A stretch of 64,000 nt of DNA. Source: Bimastos eiseni. Taxonomy: Eukaryota > Annelida > Clitellata > Crassiclitellata > Lumbricidae. Position numbers and translations under genes: made by a program. This document shows positions 11,628-24,229 of the stretch, piece by piece (the first letter of the stretch is position 1; every line of letters begins with the position of its first letter). The stretch spans positions 18,180,046 to 18,244,045 of the forward strand of contig OY365815.1 in assembly GCA_959347315.1 (NCBI GenBank), written 5' to 3'. The notes below the pieces were generated by a model. That model searched no databases, was not told the origin of the DNA, and saw nothing but the letters and a program-made list of their open reading frames with translations.

Positions 11628-12015
11628 TGTGAAGAAGAAGAAGAAGAAGAAGAAGAAGAGGAAGGAGAAGAAGAGGAGAAGGAGAAGGGGAAGAAGAGGA
11701 GAAGTAGGAGAAGGAGAAAGAAGGAGGATAAGTAGAAGAAGAGGAGGAGGAGGAGGAGAAGAAGGAAAAGGAGAAGGAGAAGATGAAGAAGAAAGAGGAA
11801 CATGAGGAACATGAAGAGAGACGGAGAAGGAAAAGGAAAAAGAGCAGGAGAAGAAGAAGAAGAAGAAGAAGAAGAAGAAGAAGAAGAAGAAGAAGAAGAA
11901 GAAGAAGAAGAAGAAGAAGAAGAAGAAGAAGAAGAAGAAGAAAAGCAGAAAAAGAAGAAAAGTAGAAGAAGAAGAGGACGAGAAGAAGAACGTGAAGAAG
12001 AAGGAAGAAGAAGAC
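11628..12015 (+). repeat. GAA/GAG polypurine array with a pure (AAG)n core
   Basis: A degenerate GAAGAG/GGAGAA tract that contains an uninterrupted AAG run of about 30 units (11850-11942). It is the source of the EEEE, RRRR, SSSS and FFFF frames on both strands. It is in the putative intron. Confidence 0.95.
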
Positions 12016-14059
12016 CTAATAAATAGGTGCATCTGTAACTGAATCTTTGCATTATACCGTTTTAGAAACACTACACAATGGACGTGTCTGTTAGTCTCGT
12101 CTGCTTCCGTTCCTGCTTCTATCTAGGCTTCATGTATCAATCGTCTCTCTCTTCTACGCCCAACTATCCTCTGCTGTCTGGTTTTTTTCAGGGTTAGAAT
12201 GTTTTATCTAAGTGCGCTAAATGAAGTCCCACTGTGTCCCAGAGGTTCTTCTAGGCTGACTTGATACGTCACCTCCAATGCTATAAACTTTATAACAATG
12301 AATAGAGAGAACTACTCCGGGTTGTACTAGTTTACTGGGAAACTTTTCACAATATATGAGAACGTTGACAGACAATCCCTGCGGCGAAAATGGCTCCCAA
12401 ACGAATGAGAACCGCTCATTGTGTAACGTTTGGCATCGCTCCATCTGCGCTGTTTATTCGCAAGATTAAACGATATTCGCACGTCGGCGGCAGGCGACGG
12501 AGCGAACGAAAGATGCAGCTACTGAGTCTGTCCATCACAGCAGATCAGCAGCAGCAGTGTCAGACTGAAGGGGCGGGAGACGGTCTGAGGGGAGGGCACC
12601 GTTTTCTTGGTTGGCGACAACATGGGAGGCTGACCAGACGGGAAATGGCGGAATGGGACGACCGCACCCATTTACCCGGTCATTCGTTTGGTCCATGATC
12701 GAATCATACACCTCGTTGGTACAGCAGATGTCGCACTCTACCCGCTGCGCTGTGTCCTTGTGGGGCAGCCTCGCTGTCCGTCTGTGCCGTTCGTTTACCG
12801 CCTGGCTGTCTCTGTTTGTATAGGAAACAGTTGGTCTGTGTGTAATTCCTAAGTCACTTTCGCTGTATCGTCGGACAAGCCGAGTAGGTTCAGTCGTTTG
12901 TTTTTTTGCCCGCTGTGTATAAATCCCAGAGGGAGTTAGGAGAGAGATTTGTCCGCTGAGACTTTTGCTTTGATTTATTTATAAACCTAGCACCGCTGTA
13001 TATTTATGTCTATGCCATCGCAATACATTGAACTGACATATGAGGCATCTTATGTCGCATGTTGCAACTTCTAAAGCGTCTGGTCCCTTAGCAGGTCAGG
13101 GCCGTGTATATGGCGCTGCGCTCCAAAGCCGCAGAAATAAAGTCGGGTTAAAAATTATGGAGTCCAAGTGAACGAGGAATGAGGTACAGCATAGAAAAGA
13201 ATAAGATGGATGGTGGTGGTGAAGAAAATATTTAGAGGGGTGGTGGTGGTGGTGATGATAAAGCTGATGCTGATACTGCTTCTGATTCTGTTGCCGCCGT
13301 TGCTTCTGCTGCTGATGACGCTAAAACGAAGCCACGTTTGGCTGATTGGCTTAAGAGAACTCATTGCATGTCCATTGGCCGATTCTGCCGCAGAAGAACA
13401 AAATAATGGCAGTTGGAATAAGTAGATGATGGTGGTCGAATCAGATGGAAAAGAGCGACCACCATCATAATGGTGGTCTAACTCGCTCGATGAATTACTC
13501 TCAGATATGTCAGGCTAGCAGCGAGGCCTTCTAGATATTCGATAGATGAGCCACTGGAAAATGAAGCTACACAAACAAGTCCAAATAATTGACGAAATTT
13601 GTCGAGATGAGAATATCATCTGAGAGTAATAACAAAATGAGATCGGAGGAGAGAAAGAAAGAGAGAAAGAGAGGGGGAGAGCGAGAGGGAGAAAGGAAGG
13701 AAGCGGGAGAGGGAGAGGAGGGAGAGAAAGAGAAAGAGAGAAAGAGAGACAGACAGACGTAGACAGACAAACAAAGACAGAAGTATTCATTTCAAAGCAT
13801 CAGACAATGATGCCTGTCGTCTAGTTTCCGTTTTGTTTTACGTAATTCCATTAAAGTAACAAAGGTAACAAGTTACAATGCAACGAAGGTGTACCATGAA
13901 CATTGAACACATCCGATGAAAATGCCAATTAAACCATTCTTATTCAATTAATACGATTAGATATCACAGATAGCTTCTGAACATGACCATCGGTTGATCG
14001 TCTACAATAAAAGGCGCTACATAATTAATCCGGATTGAACTGGAATTGATTGACTTAAC
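12016..14059. other. Putative intron with short simple repeats
   Basis: Contains a (GGT)n/(GCT)n-like stretch at about 13205-13325 and a GA-rich tract with GAAAGAGA and GACA units at about 13640-13765. Just below the exon, at 14011, GGCGCTACATAATTA resembles the LINE terminal box. No exon recognised. Confidence 0.45.
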
Positions 14060-14680
14060 TCTTTGGAGCGTCGCAGTTGGCCACCCGAACGAAGGCGTGG
14101 TAGTAGGTTCCGCGGAACGTATAGGTGCTCACAGTGTCAGCTGTCTGATTGCACAGCCAGTGGTCGGTTCCTCTCGGGTCAAAGTTTACGTCCTTTACGA
14201 AATAGGTCGGCGACCTTTGACCTCGTTCGGGCAGAAAGCGCTGACCGCAGACGTTCTTCGTGGCCCCGTCGCAGACAAGACCCTGCTTGTCGAGGGTGAG
14301 ACTGAACATGGTCTCTGAGTGGCACTCCGGATGGTACTTCATCAGGACGACGTCCGTACTCTTCGTCGTCGGGTCGAGGACAACGAGGAACGTAGGCTGC
14401 CAGCTGGAGACGGCCTTGACCCGCAGGTTGAGGTCGGTGAGGACGCAGAAAGTCGTGTAGTTGACGTAGCGGATCAGATTGACTGCTTCCTGTTCGAGGA
14501 GGAAGCCCTGTAGACGAAACTTCTGTTCGTCCTCGAATATCCAGTCCTGAGACTGGTGGTCCTTGCCGAAGCGCAGCCAGACCGATCCATCTCTGGTCAA
14601 GCTGACGTAGATGCGGTGCAAGTGACCGTGGTCGTCTTCAAAGGTCGTGTAGCCGGTGTCAAGGTCACACCAGTTCGTAC
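14060..14680 (-). CDS. Extracellular-module exon of the putative membrane protein
   Basis: The acceptor CTCCTTGAATTCAG, preceded by pyrimidines, and the donor AAAGA|GTTAAG bound 621 bp (207 codons), phase 1 at both ends like the exon at 9824-10327. It starts GTNWCDLDTGYTTF and ends FVRVANCDAPK. Seven cysteines (NWC, TFC, PEC, LVC, NVC, WLC, ANC) and two N-glycosylation sequons (NYT, NQT) fit a secreted or surface domain. No transmembrane segment is present. If the donor is ignored, the frame stops within a few bases (CDAPKS then TAA). I chose splicing because the bounded length is a multiple of three and phase 1-1 exons are typical of shuffled extracellular modules. I do not recognise the fold. 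The first exons of the gene must lie above 14680 and were not found. Confidence 0.6.
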
Positions 14681-15689
14681 CTGAATTCAAGGAGCAAGGC
14701 AGATGGTATAGGGCAATTCTCATTCTAGACTGTTGAGGTAGGTATGGTGAAGTAAAGGGAGACGGGCGCACAGTTGATCGAAGATTTCAGCCTGCAGTTT
14801 GATGATAGACCAGAAAATACTTTTTGGTACTTGACATCGTGAATTTCGATATCAGCAGTTGCTACTGCAATGTTTAAGTTTTTGCATACAGTGAATTCAT
14901 CTGAGTCGAAAATGCTATGCAATTGTCAAACTCTGGTTTAAGGGCAAGGATTTGTTTTCTGGAATATAATTTCCGAACAGTTGTATTGTATTGTATTACC
15001 GTTTATAGAGAATATAATATGGGTTGTATGGCAGCCAAAACGCAGCCATTTACAAAGGCAATTATATTATAAATAAGTATCCACCGACGGGTAATTATTG
15101 AAATACCAGTTTGTCCAGCATATCACCGTGCATCAGCTGATGCTATCTTGACAAAATATTCATGAATTTTGAACCAAAGTGATGAATATGATGTTTGGCT
15201 TCTTGAATCAGCCATTGCCTTGACAAAGTGTAACACGACATTTGTTCTTGGGTTTCAAGCATCATTTCCTACTTGACCATGCCTCAACAGTATGGGAAAT
15301 TCATTAATTAATTCTTCCATTCTAAGAATTTATATAGCGCCTATTAAGCAGAGCTATGATTCTAAGTGTCGTCAGTCAGGTTATGACTTTATGCTCACAC
15401 TGAATTGAAATTGCAAGCTCAGTTAAAATTGGAAACAAACCAATGGTTAAAAATAGACAACTTATAAACATAGATTAGATACACGACACTCGGCATTGTT
15501 GGCTTTTCAATCTCGTTATCTTTACTGTCATCTTTTCATGATCAAAGATAGCAATGACTTTACAATTGCTTGAAAATATAGCCTGTGGGGATTCGAATAG
15601 ACGAATCCAGTTACCGGCCAAAAAAGAGACAGTTGGGAAACGTCGACTGCAGCAGATTCGGTAAACAAGCGACAACAATAAAAGACGAG
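14681..15689. other. Upstream intron or intergenic, no exon found
   Basis: Contains a short TTGTATTGTATTGTATT run near 14979 that matches the SINE tail motif at 9519 and 46590. No upstream exon of the membrane-protein gene was recognised. Confidence 0.4.
15313..15345 (-). repeat. LINE 3'-tail fragment, inverted
   Basis: The minus strand reads AATAGGCGCTATATAAATTC, the same terminal box as at 2.70 and 9.00 kb. Nothing of the LINE body is recognisable next to it. Confidence 0.5.
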
Positions 15690-16033
15690 GTAACTAAGCG
15701 ATGACAGCGGTAAAGGCGGTAGCCAAGTGTCAACAGTAGCAGAGACGGTAATTAGTCGTTAAAAGTTGCATAGCCAATGGTGGCCAGTCAACAGTAGCAA
15801 ACACGGTAAACAATAGCGTGAACTGTATGGCAGACACGATAAACACCAGCGTCAACAGAATAGCATCGACGGTAAGCAATAGCGTCAACCGTATAGCATG
15901 GACGGTAAATAACAGCGTCAACAGTATATCATGGACGGTAAATAACAGCGTAAACAGTATAGCATGGACGGTAACCAAGCCCAAATAGTAGCAGAGACGG
16001 TAACCGAGCCTCAACAGCAGTAGAGACGGTAAC
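15690..16033 (+). repeat. 33-bp minisatellite, about ten degenerate copies
   Basis: The unit is close to GTAAATAACAGCGTCAACAG plus TATAGCATGGACG, with every copy punctuated by ACGGTAA. The three central copies (15880-15975) are nearly identical and the outer copies are progressively diverged. A period divisible by three keeps a minus-strand frame open as an 11-residue repeat (LLFTVHAILLT-like). I take that as a by-product. Confidence 0.85.
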
Positions 16034-17298
16034 CGACCGTCATTGACTAAAGACGACTGAAATGGCGACTGTCTGTTTGCTGTCGATCAAATGAAGAAGG
16101 CAATTCCTTCTGGTGAGCTTCTGTCTATGGCATGGGCATCGTCTTTCCTCATCAATTTTGCCACTAACTGACTTCTCTTGCTGGCGCCCTCTTGAAAGAC
16201 TCGTCTCTTCCAGGCGTCTTGACAACCGCGGAGAGAGATGCTGCAGTTCCGGGAATATTTGATGAAGATGGAAGAATGGAATGTGAGAGGAGGACGAGGA
16301 GAGAAGGAGAGATGGAGAGGATACGACGAGCAGATGTTCCCTCACTGGAAACAATTAACTCCGTCGTCTCGATTGAGAATAAGAAGAAGAAGGGGAAGCC
16401 AGACACCTCCTACCCCGCCGCTCATCAGCTAACAGTCTGTCTCTGTCATTGCCTGTGTCTCTCGATGTCTCTATCACTGCCTGTCTATCTCTCCCTGTCC
16501 CTTTGTCTCTCGTCTTATATCTGCTTCTCTTGTCTGACCAAATTTGGTAACAGATGATGATGAGTGGCCGCGATAATGAATTCCCAGCGTCGTCGCAAGG
16601 AGTTCCTGCAGTCTGGCTGTCCGTCTGTTCGTCTATCTGCCATAATATATGTACACATTTTCTGCCTGCATGTCTGCCCATTACTACATTATAGGCTGTT
16701 GTACGCGTTACAAAGAGTCTTTCGTGCCTATGTACATCTTCCAACCCAAGATCTCCCCACAATGACACCCCTTACGACCATCCAATTCGAAGGCGCCTGG
16801 TAAACAAACGGTGCCAACTGATGACTGGTGATGTTGCTGCTGCCGCTGAGCGTCCGGTTGCTGGAACCACTTCGTTGTCTTCGCTAAATTGGTTCCGTCG
16901 AAAGGCCTCGACTCAGGCCGCTTAAATCAACCGTAAAATCCCAGCCGTCTGTCGGAACAGCCGCGAGCAGCATCAAACCACGCCATCCCATGCGCTGTCG
17001 CCGAAGCCAGGGCGCCGGCGACACCCTGTCACGCTATGCGACACTACGTCTATTCCTCCGCCTAGTTATCCGTCCCCATATCTTTCTCTGCCTATCTCTC
17101 TCTCCTCCTATTTTCCATTCAAATCCTCATATCAATTCACACCTTGTTGTTCAATGTTACTTTATGTATACTTCCCCTCTGTTACACAGACAGAGTGGAA
17201 GTAGGATACATGCATAAAATGCGTGTATGTATGCACACAGAACATCCGTCTGCCTCCCACTCTGTCTGTCTGCTTGTCTGCTTGTCTGTCTATCTGTC
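16034..17298. other. Non-coding, pyrimidine-rich patches
   Basis: TCTC/TGTC-rich patches near 16435-16520 and 17085-17115. No gene or transposon recognised. Confidence 0.4.
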
Positions 17299-17777
<479 letters not shown>

Positions 17778-17959
17778 ATAAGTCCTGCTTTGTACGTTTA
17801 TGTTCTGTCGCCGCCTGAGAGAGCTATCAGAAACGAAATACGCACGAATACGTTCGACATTCGACCATACACGATCCAAAGAAATGCGTTTGAAGTCCTC
17901 CATCTTAGATATAACTCTGGACCAGGACGCCATGACAGTCAAGGGATTCCTTCTCTCTT

Positions 17960-18143
17960 TCTATCTCTTTCACTTTCATCTTTTATTTTCTCGTTCTCTC
18001 TCTCACTCTCTCTCTCACTCTCTCTCTCACACACTCTCATTCTCTCTCACTCTCTCTCACTCTCTCTCTTTCTCACTCTCTTTCTCACTCTCTCACTCCC
18101 TCTCTTTCTCACTCTCACTCTCTCACTCTCTCTCACTCTCTCA

Positions 18144-18176
<33 letters not shown>

Positions 18177-18261
18177 ACTCTCTCACTCTCTCACTCTCTC
18201 ACTCTCTCTCTCACTCTCTCTCACTCTCTGTCTTTCTCTCTGCCTTCCTCTCTCTGCTCCC
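17960..18261 (+). repeat. CT/CACT-rich pyrimidine array
   Basis: Irregular TCTC, CACTCTCT and TTTCTC units linking the two GATA-type arrays. Confidence 0.92.
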
Positions 18262-18664
<403 letters not shown>

Positions 18665-18919
18665 TCTCTGCCTTTCTCTGCTTCTGTTTCCATCAATATC
18701 TCTCTATTGTCTGTCCATCCATCCATCAATCCATCTATCCATCCATAATATGGGTAGCCCTGAAAACTGGACTTGTAGGTCCTTCTTGGGGTTATATCTT
18801 TCCTATCGTGCACAACTAGTTCTTTGCTCATGTTTTGTAACTTAATACTTTTGGGTCAATAAAATGGAGTTGTTCATGTTGTAAGTACATCTGATCACAC
18901 ATACGTACATGTGTCTGCC

Positions 18920-19045
18920 TGTCTGAGTGTATGTGCGCGTGTCTGTCTGCCTACCTGTCTGTCTGGGTGTGTCTGCCTGTGCCTTGTCTGTCTGTCTGAG
19001 TGTCTGTGTGGGCTGCCTGTGTCTGTCTGTCTGTCGGTCCGTGTC
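18920..19045 (+). repeat. TGTC/TGCC microsatellite
   Basis: Imperfect TGTCTGCC units. Confidence 0.88.
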
Positions 19046-20075
19046 ATCTGATCTTGTCATGCAGAGACTCGTTCGTCTAATGGACCAATGGATCAGATAT
19101 ATCTCGGCCTATTACTGCAAATCATCACAAGATCTCTGCATAGGCGTTTTCTAAACATCCGGGTTCTCAGTCATCGTCGGCGACTACGGCGCCACTCAGC
19201 GGCGATGACAGACGTCAGACAGAGTCCAAGAGACTCTGCAATGGGCGCTGAGATGACATGACAATTGGCGACTGGGAAAATAAGATGAAACGACGACGAA
19301 TTGTTTGCAGTAACAGACAAATAGTTATATCTGATTTGTTCATTATGTGAGGTTACGAGCAATTTAGATATTGTCTGGATGAGTTTCATTTAGTTGGTCA
19401 AATTATGTCGGCGCTCAGCAGAACGGGAGAACTGCTCTTTGATCAAACGACGGTATGGACAAGTTGACCAGCGTTCTTTGTTGGGTTGATTTTTCAAGAC
19501 GATTGTGGAGGTTTTTGCCAAATCAAACGACTAAAGTACTAAATATGACGCCGAAAAGTCAACGCGTTGCCGGTGATCCAGACTTGCACACGAAGTGTTG
19601 AGTCCACGTCTGCAGATTTAGATTGATTCTCTTGACTATTTTTCTACAAATTCTCCTGACTTTTCTTCGAAGTTATCAGACAATCGGTCCTGTTTCATCA
19701 CGAAGCGCAACTCAAAGAGACGCGCAGTTCCAGAGTCTTGTTGGAAAAAATAACAGTATAAAAATAAAAAAATAGAATTCTTCCTCATTATTTGAAACTG
19801 ACAAGTGAGCGTTATGATAAGAGGTATTGTATACAAAAATTATTACATGTTACTACAGGAATCAATTGAAACTGTTTGGCTGCAATGCAAGTCTCTCTCT
19901 TTCTACTGCTAAATTTTCCAACGCCATCTCGCGAATGACAGGCTTAGTAAGCCTTTTGGAGGGTCAGAGGGGATATTGATTCCGCTTCCTACCTAATGTT
20001 CCGATCTTCACGCCAGTGATGTTACCATTCATCTATCGCCCAAAGCGATTGACGATACAGTCTTTCACATAATGT
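19046..20075. other. Non-coding, nothing recognised
   Basis: No reading frame, splice-bounded exon or repeat could be supported. Confidence 0.4.
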
Positions 20076-20318
20076 TTGGCACAGTGGCCGATCGGTTAGA
20101 GCGGTCAGCTCGTAACGTTCAGTGTGCGCTGAACGAGCGGGTTCGACCCTCGTCCGGGGAGTCACTGTGTAGGGACCTTGAGCAAGTCCTTCACGCACAA
20201 TTGCTCTGCAGTACAACTGCATTTGCGCCGTCGAGGCGTGTGTGTGCACTTCTGAGCAAAATATGTTGGAAGAAGGGCGGTATCAAATTTCGGAAAATGA
20301 ATGAATAAATAAATAATG
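20076..20318 (+). mobile_element. tRNA-derived SINE, fullest copy in the window
   Basis: The tRNA-like head has an A box (TGGCCGATCGGTTAGAGCGG) and a B box (GGTTCGACCCTC). The body contains GGGACCTTGAGCAAGTCCTT, TGCTCTGCAGTACAACTGCA, GCGCCGTCGAGGCGTGTGTG, CACTTCTGAGCAAAATATG and GGAAGAAGGGCGGTATCAAA. The tail is a short run of AATG/AATA units. SINEs of this build are transcribed by RNA polymerase III and copied by a partner LINE. Five other copies or parts lie in this window. Confidence 0.93.
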
Positions 20319-21296
20319 GTTCGAGAACTCACGACTTTTGGTCTAAAAATTTGGGATAATTCGTTAATATTCGAATTATGCTGAAACTCGTTGTCGTAAG
20401 CATTCTTGGGCATTTTACATCGACGAAAAAAGCAGCGTCAGCAACAACAATAAAATAAGATGATGACAACATGACTTGTCCGCGCCCGGTAATATCCAGA
20501 ATAAATGGTGACACACTGCAGAGCTCAATGGCAAAATGGAGCTCAGCGTACGAAGACTCATAAATGAATCTGTCATGATGAATGTAAACAGTTCTCGCTT
20601 ACATCGAATGGTGGCGTTGCTTTCCCGGCAACAGGTGTCGCCTCTCGCAATGCGAAGCCATACTTCCTCCTTTTCCCACTCCTTCTCTTCCTTTATCTAT
20701 TCCATCTCTTATTACTTCTTTTCTTCATTCGACTCATATTCTTGTATTCGCCCGACTCTGCGAACATAATAATTGTCCCCTTCTGCCACTAATACCTTCA
20801 TGCTGCTCAATATAACTATATATAAATATATACATATAGATATATATATACGCACATGCATTGCACAAATAGGTATTATATATATATATGTGTGTGTGTT
20901 TGTGTGTGTGTGTGTGTACATGTATTCTACATAAATAAAGGTGATAATGACGATGTTATTTGTAGATATGGTAAATGCATTCGGTTTTATACCGACCACC
21001 TGCCGTCCATCCAAGCAAATACGAATATCTCGGACAATGGATGGCTCTGGAATACAGACAATAACATGCATGCATAAATTCCATGTATGCATACAAATAT
21101 GTGTCTGTGTATGTGTAACTCTCATTTACTGACAAGCATGGTAGATTTAAGATCGAGCAAACATAAAATTTCACTTGTATATAAACATTGAATTATATTG
21201 TGTTATAGTTGAGTAATATAATACTGCCTGTTTTCGCACATGGTGTGTACATGTTTAGACGACAGTGTTTAATTATTGTGTGCAAGTAAACTTACA
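20319..21296. other. Non-coding; TA/TG microsatellite near 20.82-20.92 kb
   Basis: Interrupted TATATA sequence at 20820-20890 runs into TGTGTG (20890-20920). No gene is supported. Confidence 0.45.
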
Positions 21297-21299
21297 TTT

Positions 21300-21540
21300 G
21301 TGAGATAGAGACAGACAGAACAGAGAGAGAAAGAGAGAGAGACAGAACAGAGAGAAAGAGAGAGAGAAAGAGAGAGAAAGAGAGAGAGACAGACAGAGAG
21401 AGACTGAGACAAAGACAAAGAGACAGAGAGAGAGACAGACAGAGAGAGACTGAGACAAAGACAAAGAGACAGAGAGAGAGACATACAGACATACAGACAG
21501 ACAAAGAGAAAGAAAAGAGAAAGGCAGAAAGAGATGAGGA
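21300..21540 (+). repeat. GA/GACA microsatellite
   Basis: GAGAGACAGACA-type units. One block of about 56 bp (GAGACTGAGACAAAGACAAA core) is present twice in tandem at about 21395-21480. Confidence 0.92.
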
Positions 21541-22499
21541 ATTAAAGAGAGGAGGACCGAAGCAGGGAGGGAGGGAGGGATGAAGGCTGGAACACTTGAG
21601 AAATGTTACTTCTGTGTGAATCGCCGTACAGATTGACCCAACTCACGAAGCCAAAGAGGAGGTGATGATACGCAAATGAACAAGATATTGCGACGTCAAC
21701 AGCTGACAGAGAAAACCACAGCAACTACGCAGGGACTTTCGTGTTATGATAAACAACGCACGGTATACTCATTCGTCGTGAGGACCCTGAATGGAGCTGT
21801 TGAACTGTGTGGTTGCATTGTGCTGTATTACCTCACATGATGACGAATAGTAGGGACATCCCTCTATAGTTGTAAAGTAATCTCTTTTGTCTGCATGCAG
21901 ACCGTTGGTTGTAAAACATATAGGCTGAGTGAACAAAGATCTTTTAGCTGTGACTCTAATAGATAAAGGTTTGTATTTATGTTTACTTTGGGATGAGCCC
22001 TTTGGAAATATATTTAGTTACAGCCATGTACTGAGAACTACACAATTGTCTGTCTGGTAGTTTGACTACGGCTACTTGCCAGTGAGGTCTAATATAAGTA
22101 GTCAATGAATATCTGTCTAGAGGAAGTCGGTCAATTGTGTTATACAACCATACACAAAACCGTATCTACAATAATGAAATAATACAACATTAGCTGTGCT
22201 ACGATCATCTGCTAATGATTTTGACCTTTGGACATTGATATGTTCTTGGATCATATTAGCTTTATAGTCACATCATTTTGTCAGATCACCATTAAAATGT
22301 GTACTTTTTCTCAAAATGACCTTGGATCATCCGTTGCTTAGTAGCCTTGTTTTTTGACTTTGATAAAGATGAGAACTACGAAAAAGAATTGGCAGATTTC
22401 GACAATTAATTACTGCTCCAGATCCGATCATGTTTCTTTTATATATCTTGCCTGGTATAATTTTTCTGACCTCAGATGACCTTGAATTACCGTGAATTT
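21541..22499. other. Non-coding, nothing recognised
   Basis: Unique-looking AT-rich DNA. No supported features. Confidence 0.4.
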
Positions 22500-22880
22500 C
22501 ATCATCATCAGGATTCATTGGCTGAAAGCCCGTAGGTGTCCACTGCACATTTGACCATTGTTCTCCATGCTCCTCTCTCTTGGGTTAGCTATAACAAGTT
22601 ATGTACATCGGTTCCACACCAGTCTTCAATGTCATCTAGCCATTCTCTACAAAGTTTTTCTTTTCTTCCCGTTCCCTTCATAATTCCTGTCATTACACTC
22701 TTTATTTTTCTCTCATTTTCCATTCTATAATTGTGTTTAAATAATCCCAATTTTCGTTTGATTATGGCCTGCATTATATTCTCTTTGATGTTTAGTCTTC
22801 TTCTTACTTCAATGTTTGTTACTTTTTATGTCCAGTTCAATTCCAATATCCTTCTGTAATAGTGCATTTCAAACGCTAGT
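22500..22880 (-). mobile_element. C-terminal remnant of a second non-LTR retrotransposon family
   Basis: The minus strand reads LAFEMHYYRRILELNWT, then KVTNIEVRRRLNIKENIMQA, then KRKLGLFKHNYRME, IKSVMTGIMKGTGRKEKL and REWLDDIEDWCGTDVHNLL. It ends with GAWRTMVKCAVDTYGLS and a stop at 22508. This is the conserved region after the RT domain in many animal LINEs (canonical form: YRRIL, KRKL..FGH..RM, REWLDDI). A TAA after VHNLL and another in the LNWT segment show decay. The 3' end is a short ATG/GAT trinucleotide tail (ATCATCATCA on the plus strand). This tail and C-terminus differ from the 0.8-2.7 kb family. Confidence 0.82.
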
Positions 22881-24084
22881 ATACCGTGAATTTAGTGTTT
22901 ATATTTCTACTTAATGTTGCTCTAATCGCATCAAACAGAACATAAAAACGTTAAACCAAATCTTTCTTAGTTTAGATAAAAAGAGTAAATTGACAATTAA
23001 CTTAAATTCCCAGTTCCCTAGGTAGAGTAGTTTTTGTAGTTTTGGATATGTATTAATTCTTGTGTAAGCATGCATGGATGCGTGCACACACACAGACAGA
23101 GAGACAGACAGAGAGAGACAGACATGGAGAGAGAGACAGAGAAAGACAGAGAGATACAGAAACAGAGACAGAGAGAAGCACATATACGTACATGTATATA
23201 CATATGCCATTATTTATACATAATAGGGAAATTATCTCTGTGTATATATATGTTTTTGCGTAAGTCAAGGGCGAGCTCTTGACCTGTGTAATTCAAAGGT
23301 GGTAATATTTGTCTCTCCAGCCGTGGATCAACGACTGGGTGATGTGGGAGTGTGTGCAGCGGTCTAAGTCCACTGAACCCGTCAATGGATAAACGTTGAT
23401 TAAATCAAGGAAACGTCGCCAGAGGGGGCGATGGTATAGCAGCAACCAAGCGAAGGCATTTATTTGGGGACAGTATTTCCAGTCGCCTATAGAAGGCGTT
23501 AACTTCCGTTTCTGGCGGCGGACGAGGAATCTGAAAGTGAGGCTTAATTTAGTTTCATTTCTCCTCTTAGGTCGCTCCGTTTATCCATCTCATCAACTGA
23601 TTGCTACAGCTATATACGCATACATATATTTATATATTATATAAATAATACATTTATTTATGGCTGTATGCATATATATTTTTAAATATCACCTATCTTA
23701 TTCTCGGTGACCAAGCTCAACTTTCCTCTTTACTTCTCCTATATATATATTATATATATTATATATATATAAACTGCTGGTAGTTCGTGGCTATTGATTC
23801 GTTGTGACTCCGTTCAAAGTGTTTACATGCTTCTTCTTTCTTTCAAAACACGAGAAACCCATATTCAACTTCAACTCAATCTGTTACAAATTGACAACCC
23901 AAACGAATATGAATCGCATACAGTTCAGATGGACTACGCGTAGGCCTACATCAGCAGCTTAGTTTCCGCGTCACTCTTAAGCCTATCCGGCCAACCAATT
24001 TACAATGAAAGGCAAGACTTCCAACACCTGTATTGCTTAGCGTATACGCTCACTCATTGTGCAATGTGTGTACACATTATAAGG

Positions 24085-24087
<3 letters not shown>
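22881..24087. other. Non-coding with GAGACA and TA repeats
   Basis: GAGACAGA units at about 23088-23175 and a TATATA run at 23740-23770. Small open frames are simple-repeat artefacts. Confidence 0.45.

Positions 24088-24170
<83 letters not shown>
24088..24170 (+). repeat. (TA)n microsatellite
   Basis: About 41 uninterrupted TA units, ending about 60 bp from the mariner left end. Confidence 0.95.
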
Positions 24171-24171
<1 letters not shown>

Positions 24172-24229
24172 TCGCGTTCTGAGAAAGCACGATCATATGT
24201 TGTCAGTCACATCTACAAAATATTATGTA

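Noticed and set aside
11450..12071. Poly-Ser/Phe and poly-Glu/Arg frames
   Set aside because: GAA array translated on both strands.
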